A DNA stretch of 64,000 bases from Pyrrhosoma nymphula (Eukaryota; Arthropoda; Insecta; Odonata; Coenagrionidae): the NCBI GenBank assembly GCA_963573305.1, contig OY754329.1, positions 15,467,200-15,531,199 of the forward strand. Reading direction: 5' to 3'. Shown in pieces: positions 1 through 11,804 of this stretch. The notes under the pieces are model-generated. The model searched no databases. It saw nothing but the letters and a program-made list of their open reading frames with translations, and had not been told where the DNA came from. A program made the translations under genes and the position numbers. Position 1 is the first letter of the stretch. Every line of letters begins with the position of its first letter.

Positions 1-929
1 ACGCTAAACTAACTGTCAAGTCAAATATCCTTGTGTGACCAATTACCGGAAAATCAGATAGTCGTGACTTAAAATATTGCTTTGGGAATGGGTGCTGCTT
101 TTTCATTTACTCTGGATTTTATTTTAATTTGAGTCCATTTGTACACCAATTTCTTTAATGTAAGAAACTAAAAATTTCATGATTGCAAGAATTGTGGATT
201 AGAGGTTGCTTAAATACTTCTACTGAAGATGGGTCTAATGCATGAGCGGATTCATTCGCTAATCCGCATATGAACAACATTGCAGTCATTTCAAAGCATT
301 CATTTTAAGAGGGAAAAATCTTGTTTTGACTTCAATTTACGACTTCCTAATATATCCGTGCTTGAAATCTAACATAAGTGCAGAAATTTAACTATACATC
401 GTTAAGTTTTGTAAGCAGGTGAATAAAGTTTCTCGCAAAAGAAAAAACCATGTATGTCATCAATATTATGTACTTTTAAACAAATGTGACAAATATCTTC
501 CATGGTTCGCGAGTGCACTTAATGGAACTTCGCCATTTATAGGAGAGATACGTTCACGGATGCCATCATCCCCAACGACTCTTAACCACTAACCGTGCTC
601 ACAGATTAGCGGATTTCCATTCGTTTTTACACCGACTGATATCCATTCCTTTGACGTAGGTAGAATACGACAGAGAACTGTCCACAATTGAAACAACAGC
701 TAAAATAAATAGGTATAAGGCTTCCCTGATAGACAAATTACTCACCAAATAACAACGGAAACTTTCAATTACTTTGTCAACCTGCCTGACCTCAATCACT
801 CCCTCAGAAAACAAATGAAAGAAAGTACTGTTTTTAAAAGAGTGTCTTCTACTGTTGTGTACCCCACAAAATTCCCTAGTAACCAGTGACAAAGTGTCTA
901 TTTTTCCAATACTTGTCCCTTTCCCCATT
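1..929. other. Intergenic sequence, nothing recognised
   Basis: AT-rich DNA without a recognisable gene or repeat. A 109-codon open frame on the minus strand (599-928) has no motif I recognise and is not called. Confidence 0.5.
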
Positions 930-1168
930 CCCTACCCCCCTCCCCCTCGATGCACCGCGGGACATCACCTCAACGAACTTATGGATTTTTTCATATTTCA
1001 AATGTTAACGATATTCTTATGTAAATAGAACTCCCTCTCCCGTTGAAATTTTTCCCCTTCCCCACTCTCTCCCTCACCCACCTTCTCTTGTATAAAAACC
1101 TTAATTTCCAAATTTATGTACCTGATGATGATGCAGTGCATCGAAACCCGGGTCGAATTAAAATATAT
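930..1168 (+). mobile_element. Probable Penelope-like element terminal repeat (pLTR)
   Basis: Pyrimidine-rich sequence (runs of CCCTCC and CCCTTCCCC), then a TATA-like TATAAAAA at 1091, then a hammerhead-type motif at 1122-1154, and shortly after it a Penelope-type endonuclease frame. In Penelope-like elements the pLTR carries a hammerhead ribozyme and is often joined to a 5'-truncated body (established for the family). The order here fits that. The left boundary is a guess based on the start of the C-rich tract. Confidence 0.45.
1108..1168 (+). ncRNA. Hammerhead-type ribozyme motif, Penelope-associated
   Basis: CTGATGA at 1122-1128 is followed by one extra T, a perfect 5-bp helix II (GATGC/GCATC, loop AGT) and GAAA at 1143-1146. 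Next comes the palindrome ACCCGGGT as a very short helix III, and a GTC cleavage triplet ending at 1154. Helix I is weak: only a few pairs next to the core, plus AAATT/AATT-type pairing farther out. The extra base between core and helix II departs from the consensus, so catalytic activity is uncertain. Confidence 0.5.
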
Positions 1169-1227
1169 ATCTGCGGAAAATTGTAACTTATAAGTTCTTA
1201 TTATTTGTAATGTAAATCAGTAACATA

Positions 1228-1650
1228 TTGAGACGTGCCAATGCTAATGTATGCTTTTATACTGGTTCAACTCTAGGTCGAATGCTTATTAATTCCAAAG
1301 ACAAGTTTAGCGCTGATGAAAAAAGTGGAGTATATGTTTTAAAGTGTGATACAGAGGGCTGCAATTGTTTTTACGTGGGGCAGACGGGACGAAGTTTTAG
1401 TGCACGGACAATAAAACATTTTAAATCTTTTATCAATTGTGACAACAAATCAGTTTTTACTAATCATTAATCTAATTTTAATCATGTGTCAGATTTTAAA
1501 GTGTATGTTTTACATGTTTCTGATAAAGGGACTAAGCTGGATTTTATTGAGAACTTTGAAATAATGACAAACGCTAAGCACTTTGGTAACGATTTGTTAA
1601 ATGACTTGGTACCATTGTATCATTCTCTTCTTTACCAAGTTCCTATCCCC
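1228..1650 (+). pseudogene. Penelope-like element endonuclease (GIY-YIG), C-terminal fragment
   Basis: The frame starting at 1228 has a GIY-YIG core: GVYVLKC, a Cys pair in CDTEGCNC, then FYVGQTGRSF. This is the layout of the endonuclease that follows the reverse transcriptase in Penelope-like retroelements, where it nicks target DNA for reverse transcription. A TAA at 1468-1470 interrupts the frame. Reading on in the same frame gives further family-like sequence (DKGTKLDFIENFEI) to about 1645, after which it runs into C-rich non-coding DNA. No reverse-transcriptase domain lies upstream, so this is a 5'-truncated dead copy directly behind a pLTR-like hammerhead. Confidence 0.75.
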
Positions 1651-1884
1651 CCCTCCCAGAAAATATCCGAGTTCGTCCACCTCCAGTCCGATGCTTCTCC
1701 CTTAAACCGTCTTACCTTATTCATCCTTCCCTCAACCTTCCCCCCACCCCATCCCCCCTCTCACCTCGTTCGACACAAATTATACATAAACGCACTCGCC
1801 ACAGGAGAGATTTGTAACTCCCTTGAAAACGACATGAGAGTGTTGAAACCGGTCGGGGTACACCATTAAAGAATTGAGTGTAAT

Positions 1885-2302
1885 ATACAAAGTCTTCAAG
1901 ACGTTGAAGAAGAGAGGAGAAAAGTACTTAGAAAGCTTTGAAATGTAGGTATGGCGACGAATGGAGAAGATTGGATGGAAAGATAAGATCACGAATGAAG
2001 AAGTGCTAAGGAGGATTGGAGAAGAAAGAAGTATACTGGGAGAAATTAAAATGAGAAAGGCAAAATGGATTGGACATATTTTAAGGAATAACAGCCTACA
2101 GAAATTAATAATAGAAGGGAAAATAGAAGGGAAGAGAGGAAGAGGAAGGAAGAGGCACGGAATGCTGAGGGACATAAAAGAAGGAAGGAGTTATGCAGAG
2201 ATGAAGAGAGAGGCCCAGGACAGAATGCTGTGGAGACAACGCTACCGTTGAAAACTGTCTGCGGACAGAAGCTCCAATGATGATGATGATGATGATGATG
2301 AA
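1885..2302 (+). pseudogene. LINE 3' end (endonuclease-reverse transcriptase type) with GAT-repeat tail
   Basis: The frame at 1961-2251 (96 codons) contains NEEVLRRIGEERS, KWIGHILRNN, a GKIEGKRGRGRKR basic patch and EMKREAQDR. This is the C-terminal end of the arthropod LINE polyprotein usually annotated as endonuclease-reverse transcriptase. Homology extends upstream of the Met (ESFEM, then a TAG where Trp is expected, then VWRRMEKIGW), so this is a 5'-truncated insertion and not a small gene. A short 3' UTR ends in a (GAT)n microsatellite at 2277-2300, a usual 3' tail for such LINEs. Confidence 0.85.
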
Positions 2303-5300
2303 AATACAAAGTCTATTTATTTTAATATTAATACAACAAATGTTAGAGTGCTCTATTTGTAATACAAAGACCTCGTTCTAAGATTTTACATTTACACCTC
2401 GAAACCACATTTACAAGTATAAATGATCATTAAAGAAATATGTCCTCATCCTCTAAACCGCCGAAAAAGAAAAAAGTTTTCCTTTGAAATAATACACCGC
2501 ATTTTGTAGCAAACCCAAAATCAACATCCTCACTAGGATATTTTGTCAATATTATTTTCAGCTATTCATTTGATGGATAACACCTTTCTTATTATGATTA
2601 ATAAGAGTTATGGAAAGAGCCTCCGAAATATTTTATCTGCAATTGTCAGCTAGTAGAGTAGCTTTAAAAATAATTCACAGTTGAGTAAAATTACCCATTA
2701 TAGTTTGAAATTTTAATAGACATTTTCTGCTCTAGGTATTTAAAATGAAACATCTAGGTGAAGTGCAAAACGAATAACTACACATGTTCATGATTAAGTG
2801 CTCATCTTGTCAATTTAGGGGCCTACATGATATCGAAAATAGACATATGTGGTATTAATCCAAGCCTAAAATTAAAGAAAAAAAGAAAGAAACTATAGAT
2901 AACGAAATATATGAAAACGATAATATGAAATTTAGATAACGATAAGATGCACTACAAAAAATATTTCATATGTGTTCACTAAATGCAATCAGAATGAACG
3001 GAATTTTATAGTAAAAAATACACTATTATCATAATTTGGGAAAGAATGACATGAAGTTTACATATCCAAACAGGAAATAGTTTATACCGGAGTATCCAGT
3101 GAGATTTACATTATAATTAAACCATTTTATTTACCATTATCAGGAAAGGGTGACGCCCAGTCTCAGTTACAGTGTGAGCACCGGAAAAAAACCTACCTGA
3201 AAATAAGAAAATATAAAGTAGAAAATACAAGGCATGAACTAATTACATTAAAAAATAACCATTCTAACCGTGAAACAGTATTAACAGCCCACGGAGTCCA
3301 AAATACAGACAAGTGGTAATCCACAAGTGACGCACGTGATGTCCATAATTTTACGTATCCACAGCAAAAAGTATGTGTCAATATCAACTTACTTTCATTT
3401 TCTTATGTTCAGGTATGATTTTCTTAGTTCCTGAGAGAGAAAAATTACAATAACAAAAACAAAATGGCAATGGAGACAATTATAATTGCTGAAATAATTA
3501 ATTATCTAAGTTTCTGATCTCAATACCGGTGTGTTAAAATTAGCACTTCGTGCCTATTCATGACCTGCTACGACTACAGAAAAAATTGTTTGGTTATGTT
3601 TGAAATACCAATGAATTAAATATCGGTGGTGAGGAGAAGTGTTTTAATTTTGAAAGAGACTTCTTCCACTGTTTCCAGAATGTTACAGATGGTTCTCATC
3701 GCCTGGTCGGTATAAAGAGTCCGTCACTCCTATAAACCTGAGAAGTATGTCGCAAACCTGTCCAAAGGTGATGGCCGTAGTTACTCCATAAATCCTGAGA
3801 ATATGGCTGATTTATTACTTCCCATAACACATAATTTATTCCTCAAAAAACGCAAAATGGTGTAGTAAAAACTCGGAATTGCATTACGACAGGGCGACCA
3901 GTAGTAAAACCTCCTCAGGTGTTTGAAAGAGCAAACTCTTTATAGGCGTGTGCATAAAACGGCAACGCGACTGAGCACATGATGCCAGCGTCTGCACAGT
4001 GCATGACGAGCTCTTTCGTTCCGGAATCCCATCGACTTTTACATTCTATTATATGACCCTTCCCCATGAAACTAAAAACCCTGGTCCCCGATTCATCTCT
4101 GCCTTTTTTCCCGTTCTGGAAAGATTCCTGGTGTCAAGACTCTCCGGTAGACTGTGCCAGTCAGGATGCTCCATTAACAGGTTCTGTTGCAATCAAATTT
4201 TCTATTCGAAGAGCACGTTGTGTCTCGGTCCTTGTGACAAGATCTTATTATGAATCTCGGATTACTTTACTTTGCACAGCGTACTGGACGCTCTGCAGCC
4301 TTCGCTCTTGGCCTGGAGATATTTTTTGCGACTGCCAATTTTCAAAATGGACCTTTGTTACAAAATGTATCGACGTTTCGTCGACACAGCGTTTTAATTG
4401 CAGGTTCTGAAGCATTATGTGTGTCAAAATTATAAAGTGCATAGTAAAATATTATTATCGATTTCGCTAATGTGGCAGCACACGCAAATTAAAAAGAAAT
4501 CAGCGTAAGGTCATATACGCGAGACACCAGCATAGCGTCTGATGGCACAGCTTCTGCAAACACAGAGAAAAGTCGCAGTTACACTCCCAACGCAATTTGT
4601 TTTGTCGCTCCTGTTGGTACGCAGATGGGTCGGGTGGGAAATTACACTAAGACCGTGAACGGCGGGGAATTGGTCAGCAATAACACCCAAAAGGAAAATA
4701 AATGCCATAATGTGACATTTTCCAGTTCTATGATATCATAATGGCGGCCATCACCTCGTGGAAGATTCTCAAAAAAAATCGCAATGTGCCGTATCCATTC
4801 GCAGCGCTAGAAGTAATTTCAAAAGGGACCTTCTCTGGCTTGCGTCGTTTGACAAGGGTTATGGAGATCGTTCAGACCGAGTAGCCACCTGGGGAAAATT
4901 TACCCATAAATTGATGTTATGGCACCATACTGCTCCCTCGTTTTCGCACATCTATACTTAAATCCTTGTGGTACCAAGTCACTAGTCCTCAGAAAAGAGA
5001 GTTTTAGAGATCTGACATCGCCATGGCGAGCAAGAAGATCGTTTTTCACCACTGCTACAATCAGGGCATCTCCTGGATCCCTGCGACTAATATAAATGTT
5101 GTTGGACGGAAGGACCAATTCAATGCTATGCGCGGCATACATCAAGACATAAAAAGTAACTGTGCTTCCATCCGTGGGCACAGGATTTAATCTCACGGAG
5201 AGGACAAGAAACACATTTTTCCACTTCGTTGAATACTAAAACACATCATTCCACGTAATAAAAACCACCCATTCTTGACACGGTACCTAAAATGGGATCA

Positions 5301-6370
5301 TTAGATATAACGTCAGAAGCAGGGAATTCTATTAGCTTGGGTTTTAGTACAGTTGAGAAGTTTGAGAGGCAAAATGATATAGTCAGGCTATAGCGCTACA
5401 AAATTTAATTGCACCACAGTAAGAAATAGCACCGTTTGTAGTGATCCCAGGAAAACACATCTCAGGAATATATCGATCACAAAAGTTTCAGACCTTCAAC
5501 AAAATTATGAATATTCGAAAACTGGATAGAATACGGTAAAAGTAGGGATTTATAGGATCATGAAGAATGAAAACGTCCGCTTTGAGTTTCATGAGATTCT
5601 GCGGTGCATAGAATTACGCTATCTTTGGCAATTAAATGAGCATTGAAGAGTTAAAATATAGGTTTCACCGCACATAGATACTGTGCAGTTGTAATTTTTG
5701 TTTTCTAATTGCTCAACAATCAATTCAGCCTCCCACTTTAGAACGAATCGTTGATGAAACCTGAATTAAGACAGAAAAATGTTCAGCTAAACCATATAAG
5801 CCTAAATAAACTTGATAGTTGCCTTCTTCCGAACAAGAGATACAATTTCTTGTTCGGAAGTGGAGTAAAATTCAGGGAAAGGTATCCGGAACTCCAGAAA
5901 TGTACTGAACCAAATGAGATATGTCTATATAAGTAGAAAGGACGTGTCTCCAGGGCTGATCCAAGTCTTTGTCACACCTTTTAATCAGTAAAACGCATTC
6001 GGCATATTTTATAACTATTTCAACATATAAATACATACTTTTCATTAAGTTGTTCCATTCACCTTATTGCACTGATTTCTTATAGTCTCATAAGTTGCCT
6101 GAGCCATGACTCAAGAATACTGTGTCAAATTTTATAAATTTTGTCGTTATTTTATAAGTTGAACAATAATGCCCCCGGACATTTAAATGATGTAGCCGCT
6201 ACAATTTTATGAACATAATTATTCATGCAAATACATAGAAGTGACTTTGACATTACGAATAATTATTACACATCTCGCTTTACATGAAACCAATCACTCA
6301 AGCTATCACTCAGTTTCATACATGAATTCTATTATCTAACATCGTTTTTATAAGCTTAGTTGGCAGGTTT
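2303..6370. other. Intergenic sequence, no gene recognised
   Basis: About 4 kb without a recognised element. Two small structures are visible. One is a pair of imperfect repeats around 3718-3810 built on ACTCC-TATAAA-CCTGAGAA. The other is a perfect 12-bp hairpin at 5826-5837/5849-5860. A GACGAAACGTCGA-type palindrome at about 4369-4385 (minus) recalls the GAAAC motifs elsewhere but lacks a hammerhead core. Open frames at 3999-4961 are short, overlapping and on both strands, without motifs. Confidence 0.5.
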
Positions 6371-6378
6371 TTTTTTTA

Positions 6379-7369
6379 AATTCAATCAAGGCTGTCAGCA
6401 AAATCTTTGACTCCCATATCAATCGTCTTCTCTTAATCCGGAATGGCACACTGCCATCTGCTCTTCAATCTGAAAAGCTATTATTCGAGCATGTAAATAA
6501 TATGTCTGTTTCTATGTAAATTTTGCATTACGTTTTCATTTTGTTTTTATTTAATATCTATTCAAAATGTCATGTACGTTATACATTTTAAGTTTAAGCT
6601 ACAGCAGTAATCTAATTATTTATATTCACTTTTATGTCAGTTATTTTAGGAGTATGTAATTATAAATATTCTTTATAATACATCTTATATGACGTTTTTA
6701 TTTTTGTTTTTACTTAATATAAATTCACAATGTCATGTAAATATACTTTTGCTACTTGGAACTGGATTGGACTTTAAGAAGAAATGTTATAGTAACAACA
6801 GCAGTAATCAAACCATCCATTTTTTACTTTAATGTTTCAGCTATTTTTGAGCTTGTTATTAATTCCTGTTTCTAAGTAAATTTTGTATTACGCTTTCATT
6901 TTGTTTTTATTTAATATCTATTCAAAATGTCATGTACGTTATACATTTTAAGTTTAAGCTACAGCAGTAATCTAATTATTTATATTCACTTTTATGTCAG
7001 TTATTTTAGGAGTATGTAATTATAAATATTCTTTATAATACATCTTATATGACGTTTTTATTTTTGTTTTTACTTAATATAAATTCACAATGTCATGTAA
7101 ATATACTTTTGCTACTTGGAACTGGATTGGACTTCAAGTAGAAATGTTATAGTAACAACAGCAGTAATCAAACCATCCATTTTTTACTTTAATGTTTCAG
7201 CTATTTTTGAGCTTGTTATTAATTCCTGTTTCTAAGTAAATTTTGTATTACGCTTTCATTTTGTTTTTATTTAATATCTATTCAAAATGTCACGTACGTT
7301 ACGTATTTGTTGCTTTTAGGGGTATATACCCAGAGCATTGAATAAATCTCTTCTCTCTAAAAAAAAAGC
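6379..7369 (+). mobile_element. LINE 3' fragment with tandemly repeated 3' UTR
   Basis: An open stretch of 46 codons (6379-6519, no start codon) ends in a stop. It reads like the extreme C-terminus of a LINE ORF2 (AVSKIFDSHINRLL, then LPSALQSEKLLFEH), but the match is short. It is followed by a 360-bp tandem repeat, then GGGGTATATACCCAGAGC, an AATAAA at 7341 and a terminal A9 run. A coding tail plus UTR plus polyadenylation signal plus oligo-A is the layout of a 5'-truncated LINE. Confidence 0.55.
6511..7291 (+). repeat. 360-bp tandem repeat, 2.2 copies
   Basis: Copies run 6511-6870, 6871-7230 and a partial third at 7231-7291. The period is exactly 360 bp; whole 60-base lines are identical between copies one and two. 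The first copy begins at the last codons before the LINE stop, so the duplication arose inside the 3' UTR. Confidence 0.95.
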
Positions 7370-10300
7370 AGGTAACAAAGGCTAAGAAGTTTACCGGTGT
7401 TGTTGGTTCTGGGTTGACAGGATTGTACATCGACGGCTCCCTAGCCTCCGTCTCCATGCATGACATGCCACTTGGTCGAAGAGTTGTTTGAGCTCAGCTT
7501 TCTTCAATGTAACGGGAGTCAGTTCCTCGTTAAAAGATGAATCAGACCGGGAGTCAAGGGATTACGATAGGAGAGGAAAGTTGAGTATAAATGAGGAGAG
7601 AAGCCTGGCACCGGCTTTGTTAATGGATGCCAAGGGGACCACTTGGTTTGGCGTCCAATCCGGCTGGCGGAGTACTGTACTTGGGGTACTCTCGTCGTAT
7701 AACTCGATTGATGATCGGATTACCGGTGACTAAATTCTTCTTCCGCCGGTATCCGACTCTGATCTGCCTTTGCGTGGCAATCTAATACTTTCACAGGTAC
7801 CGATCTAGTCTCACCCACGCACAACCTTGGTTTCTAGATGACTTTTATGAGCATGGTGACCATGTGGGCCTTCTCTCTTCTTTAACATTCCTAATTGTTA
7901 CCGGAAACAGAATGCAATTGCTTTCTGACTTTACGTCAGCTTTTTATTAAAGCATATTTCCGTATGCACTCATATAAGCCTCTCATACGTGTTACTAGAA
8001 AACATTTTTTACAGCAGAAGTGATTTATTTAATTTGTTCTTTTATGTAAACTTTTGCATTCAGAGCATGAAAATTTAAGAGGGATGGTGATCCTTCAATG
8101 ATAACGCATCAACGGATCCAGCACATAAGAATGTGACATTCTGCGCCATAAAAAGTAAACAGTTCAACAAGTTTCCTTATCACCTCCACGCTTTCATTCC
8201 GAGAGAATGGGAACAATTCGCGGTTAATCCATCCAAGCCGGAGGGACATCATTTGCTTACCTAAAATGTTATTGTTGGAACCAACTGCACAGTTTCTTTT
8301 AACGTCAAATTTACACGGACACATTATTAACGTAAACCGGGGATTTGCTTCAATCAATTTAACACAGTCAATTATCAAACAGTCAGGATTAATTATTAAT
8401 TCAATAATTCATTCTGCACAGAGCTGTTGTCCATGGAATTTTACAAACATAAAAATATAATTGGCTTCTCATTTAGTGTTAGGGATTGTAGCTTGAGTGT
8501 TCTAATGATGTTCCTGCCTCGAGGGGCTTGTGACTTAGATTTAGCGGAAATTATTCCCTGTTACCTTTGTCCGAATAGATTATTAGGCCAATTAAAACAA
8601 GGCCATACTTAGTCTACACTGCTATTCTGCTCGGGAATTCAAACCGTAGCAATGCTAAATTCAATTAAACCCATCCTAATTCTTTTTCGTATTAACATCT
8701 TCCATCTATTCCTTTGTAGCAACCTTATATCTTTAACAAAACGGTGCCCATGTTTCAACGAAATAATTCGTTAAGATATAGTAGTTTATTTGACGTTTTT
8801 CTTTAGCGCTTAAATCTCCTCCACTTGTTATTGTGGTGGCAGAGGATCTACGGATATTTTATTTTAGAAACTATGATATTTTAATAGGTAGAGAAAGTAA
8901 ATAGTTACATTCCCTAGCCAATACCACTTGTTTAGATGCACATGAATTAATTGCCGGTTTCCTCGGCATATTTCAGAAAGTAAAAATAAATTTAAAGGTC
9001 ATGAAACATCAGATATGGAGGAGAAATTATTTTTTTGCGACAACCTTAGTTTACAATATTGAAATTTTTATTTTTTAAACTCATTTTTCTAACATAATTT
9101 TAAAAGTTTTATATTAAATTAGAGAAATAGATTTACTTTTACTTCACTATTAATTTACAATTTTTACTTTTACTTATTATTACCTTTTTTAATATTTCCG
9201 TAAAGACAGAATTATGGTCTATACATCAGAGTAAAAAAATTCATTTTTGTAAATCCTATTTCAAATTTTCTCACAAGTCTCTCACATACAAAATAAATTA
9301 GGTGTTCTGCCTCTTAAGACAGTTTACTCCTTAATCTAATAAGATACTGAAAAATTTGTTAATCTGCCCAGTATTGGAAAATATTTTGGAGAATAAAAGC
9401 GTATAATGTAGTGTTTGAGTACAAGCGAGAGTCGATGGTGACAAAATGTAATACCCATTTAGTTAATGAGGAATGACGTAACGGGGGTTCTAAGATGCTA
9501 AATATCGGCATCGACTGGATAAGGGGGAGTATCGATACAGCCTATCATTCTTTTACTGGCAACAATTTTCGCAGTCATTTTCGGATAAAACTTTTGAAAA
9601 GCTACGTAAGGAGCAACATTCCCTTATTCCTTCCTTTTCCATTTGACTACATATGGATTTCCATTCCCCGACGAGAACATTAATCACTAGATCCAATTTT
9701 TAAAATGCGTTTGAATGTCATTTTAGAAGATGAAACGGTGATGGTATAAAACTCCCTGCAAGCGTCATTTTTCAGCTAAAGAAAAGAAAAATCTGCCCAA
9801 CTTCCATCCATTCGTCTCCGAATCTTATTTATCTTTTTTCAAAGTGAGTGAACATGTGAGGTCCCTTGCAAGCTGGATACTTATGCCAGAGTCTCTTCCT
9901 ATCAATCAAAGTAATAAGAAGAGGCAAATGCACTACTCCATTATATTTTATCCCACATATACTCAAAATTACACTGTAATGTCGTTAGGAAGAAAGGTTT
10001 CACAATGAAACTGAAACATGACTAGCCTCTGCTTCCTGTGCGAGTTGATTTTTAACAACTTAATCAAATTCCTTCGTTTTGTGATTAATGAGCAACATGC
10101 ATTTGGTCTTTGTACGAATTTCCAGCTTCAATGCTAAAATACTTCACCATAGCTTGTTGCGCAAATATTTTATTTGGGAGAGAACTCTCCGTTTTCAGTT
10201 AGGGCAGGTAATTGTACTCATGATGCTTTAAGTATGTACAGCCTCTGTCTGATTTAAAATATGTGATTTCTCTCAAGTTAACCCACATCTATCTCAATTT

Positions 10301-10685
10301 ATCAATGACTTCATTCTGCGACAGATATTCTATTTTTTTCTTGGGAAGGGATGAATAGAAATGGTGTTTCTTTCTCTTCAATTGTGATTCATTATTCTCA
10401 AATGGTGCCCATCAATTTCCTCCCAATGCCCAAGTAGTGAGAGACGAGCAACGACCGAAGCATAATGGATTTTCTGTCTCTAAGGGGGAGGAGTACTCAG
10501 TACTGTGGGAACTTGGCCCCAGGACCACTACGGTATCTGTGAAGGTCCTACAAGAACTATAAAAAGGTCGGCAAACTTGGCTGTGGTAAAGCCATCTCTC
10601 GACTAATCACCCATATGGTGGAGAATCATCGATTCTAAGAAAGCAAAAGATCCTCGGAAAGCCGAGTGATACTTTGATTTCAAGA
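7370..10685. other. Intergenic sequence, nothing recognised
   Basis: Starts with a somewhat GC-richer stretch (7380-7760) holding an 81-codon frame without recognisable motif, then AT-rich DNA. From about 10490 the sequence may already belong to the 5' UTR of the LINE fragment that follows. Confidence 0.45.
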
Positions 10686-10689
10686 CCCA

Positions 10690-11164
10690 AGCAAACAAAG
10701 GAAGGACTACGGTTTGGAACACGGAATATTAAGACGCTAAACTTGAAGGAGATAGTGTAAGGTATGAAAAAATATGACCTTGAATTACTGGAGTGTGACT
10801 AAAAATAAAGGGAGAAGAGAAAAGTTACTGAAAGATTCATATGCACAAAGATGTTGAAGAGACACAATGGGAAGAGTTAAGAAAAGGGTGGTCATAATAA
10901 CTTCTTGACAAATTGAAGAAATGGTCATAGACTGTGTAAACCCGACACTAACACTAAAAATGGAAAAACTTTTGACTATGATGCAAGTATATGCACCGAC
11001 AGAAAAAGAGGATATTATGGAAAGGGAAACCTTCTACAGAGAACTACAAGGAACGTATGATGATAGACGCAAAAGGGATGGAAACATGATAACTTTGGGA
11101 GATTGGAACTACGATTTGACCTCAGGACCACCACACTCAACCGCTTGCAGAATGATAAGTTTTC
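10690..11164 (+). pseudogene. LINE 5' fragment: apurinic-type endonuclease domain relic
   Basis: Several frames together give an endonuclease/exonuclease/phosphatase domain of the endonuclease-reverse transcriptase LINE type: GLRFGTRNIKTLN near 10710 and KKYDLELLE near 10770. The 83-codon frame at 10921-11172 then gives LTMMQVYAPTEKED, FYRELQ and ITLGDWNYDL (the GDWN motif of this nuclease family). The frame is broken by stops and shifts. It ends abruptly where a SINE lies at 11169. It may be the same LINE lineage as the 3' fragment at 1.9-2.3 kb. Confidence 0.75.
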
Positions 11165-11168
11165 TCTC

Positions 11169-11352
11169 ATAATAATAATAGCGTCTTTATTTAATGAAGC
11201 ATATTTAGGACCATTAGTTGCTCTCTTACAATAAACTTGAACAATCACAAACAGCCATGCATTGGGTGGGTGAAACCTACCCAGGCGGGACTCGAACCCA
11301 TGACCTTCCGATTGGCAGTCGAGGACTTTACCCCGCCGCCACCGAGGCCGGT
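11169..11352 (-). mobile_element. tRNA-derived SINE
   Basis: Read on the minus strand it begins with a tRNA-like head (11351-11276) with A-box-like GGTGGCGGCGGGGTAAAG and B-box GGTTCGAGTCCC, the two internal RNA polymerase III promoter boxes. A body of about 100 bp follows and it ends in a TTATTATTATTAT tail at 11169-11181. The head resembles the SINE at 16.9 kb but the body differs. Confidence 0.75.
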
Positions 11353-11414
11353 ACATATCCGAGGTTTGAAACAAATTTATTGAAAATTGTCAAGCCTGCT
11401 ACATCCGAGGGCCT

Positions 11415-11800
11415 TACATAAGTGTTGATGAGCAATTATTCCCTTCAAAACCCGGTGAAGGTTCCTCCAGTTCATTCCCGCAAAACCTGACAAATATGGT
11501 CAAACGTTTTGGTTGGATGTTGACAAAGGTACACGGCGAATGCGTTTCCTAACCTTGGCAAAGATGACATGCGTGCCGACGACCAGCGTCTGGGTGATTA
11601 TGTTGTTGAGAAGTCTGTATCCCTGTATGTTAATAAGGGGCGTAACGTGTCCTGTGACAACTTCTTCACGTCACTCACATTGGTGAATAGCATGAAGGCC
11701 AAAGGCACGAGTCTTGTTGGAAATTGAATCCCATTAGGCGTGAAGTTCCAGCAGAAGTGAAAAGGGCAAAACTGCTTCTGCAAAACACTCAAATCTTTAT
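11415..11800 (+). pseudogene. piggyBac-type transposase relic (DDE_Tnp_1_7)
   Basis: Across shifted frames the stretch reads SVDEQLFP, IPAKPDKYGQTFWLDVD, LGDYVVEKSVSLYVNKGRN, VSCDNFFTSLTLVNSMKAKG and NPIRREVPAEVKRAKL. The order VDEQ, KPDKYG, CDNFFTS, RREVP is the core of the piggyBac transposase fold; the Asp in CDNFF is one catalytic acid. Stops, including one after SLVGN, and frame changes show that it is dead. The N-terminus and the C-terminal zinc-binding part are not seen. Pyrimidine-rich sequence from 11805 may be a separate insertion. Confidence 0.8.
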
Positions 11801-11804
11801 AATA

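Noticed and set aside
599..928. 109-codon minus-strand frame
   Set aside because: No motif recognised; its position before the Penelope-like terminus is suggestive but gives no evidence of coding.
1313..1325. CTGATGAAAA as another hammerhead core
   Set aside because: It lies inside the endonuclease reading frame and no helix II can be formed.
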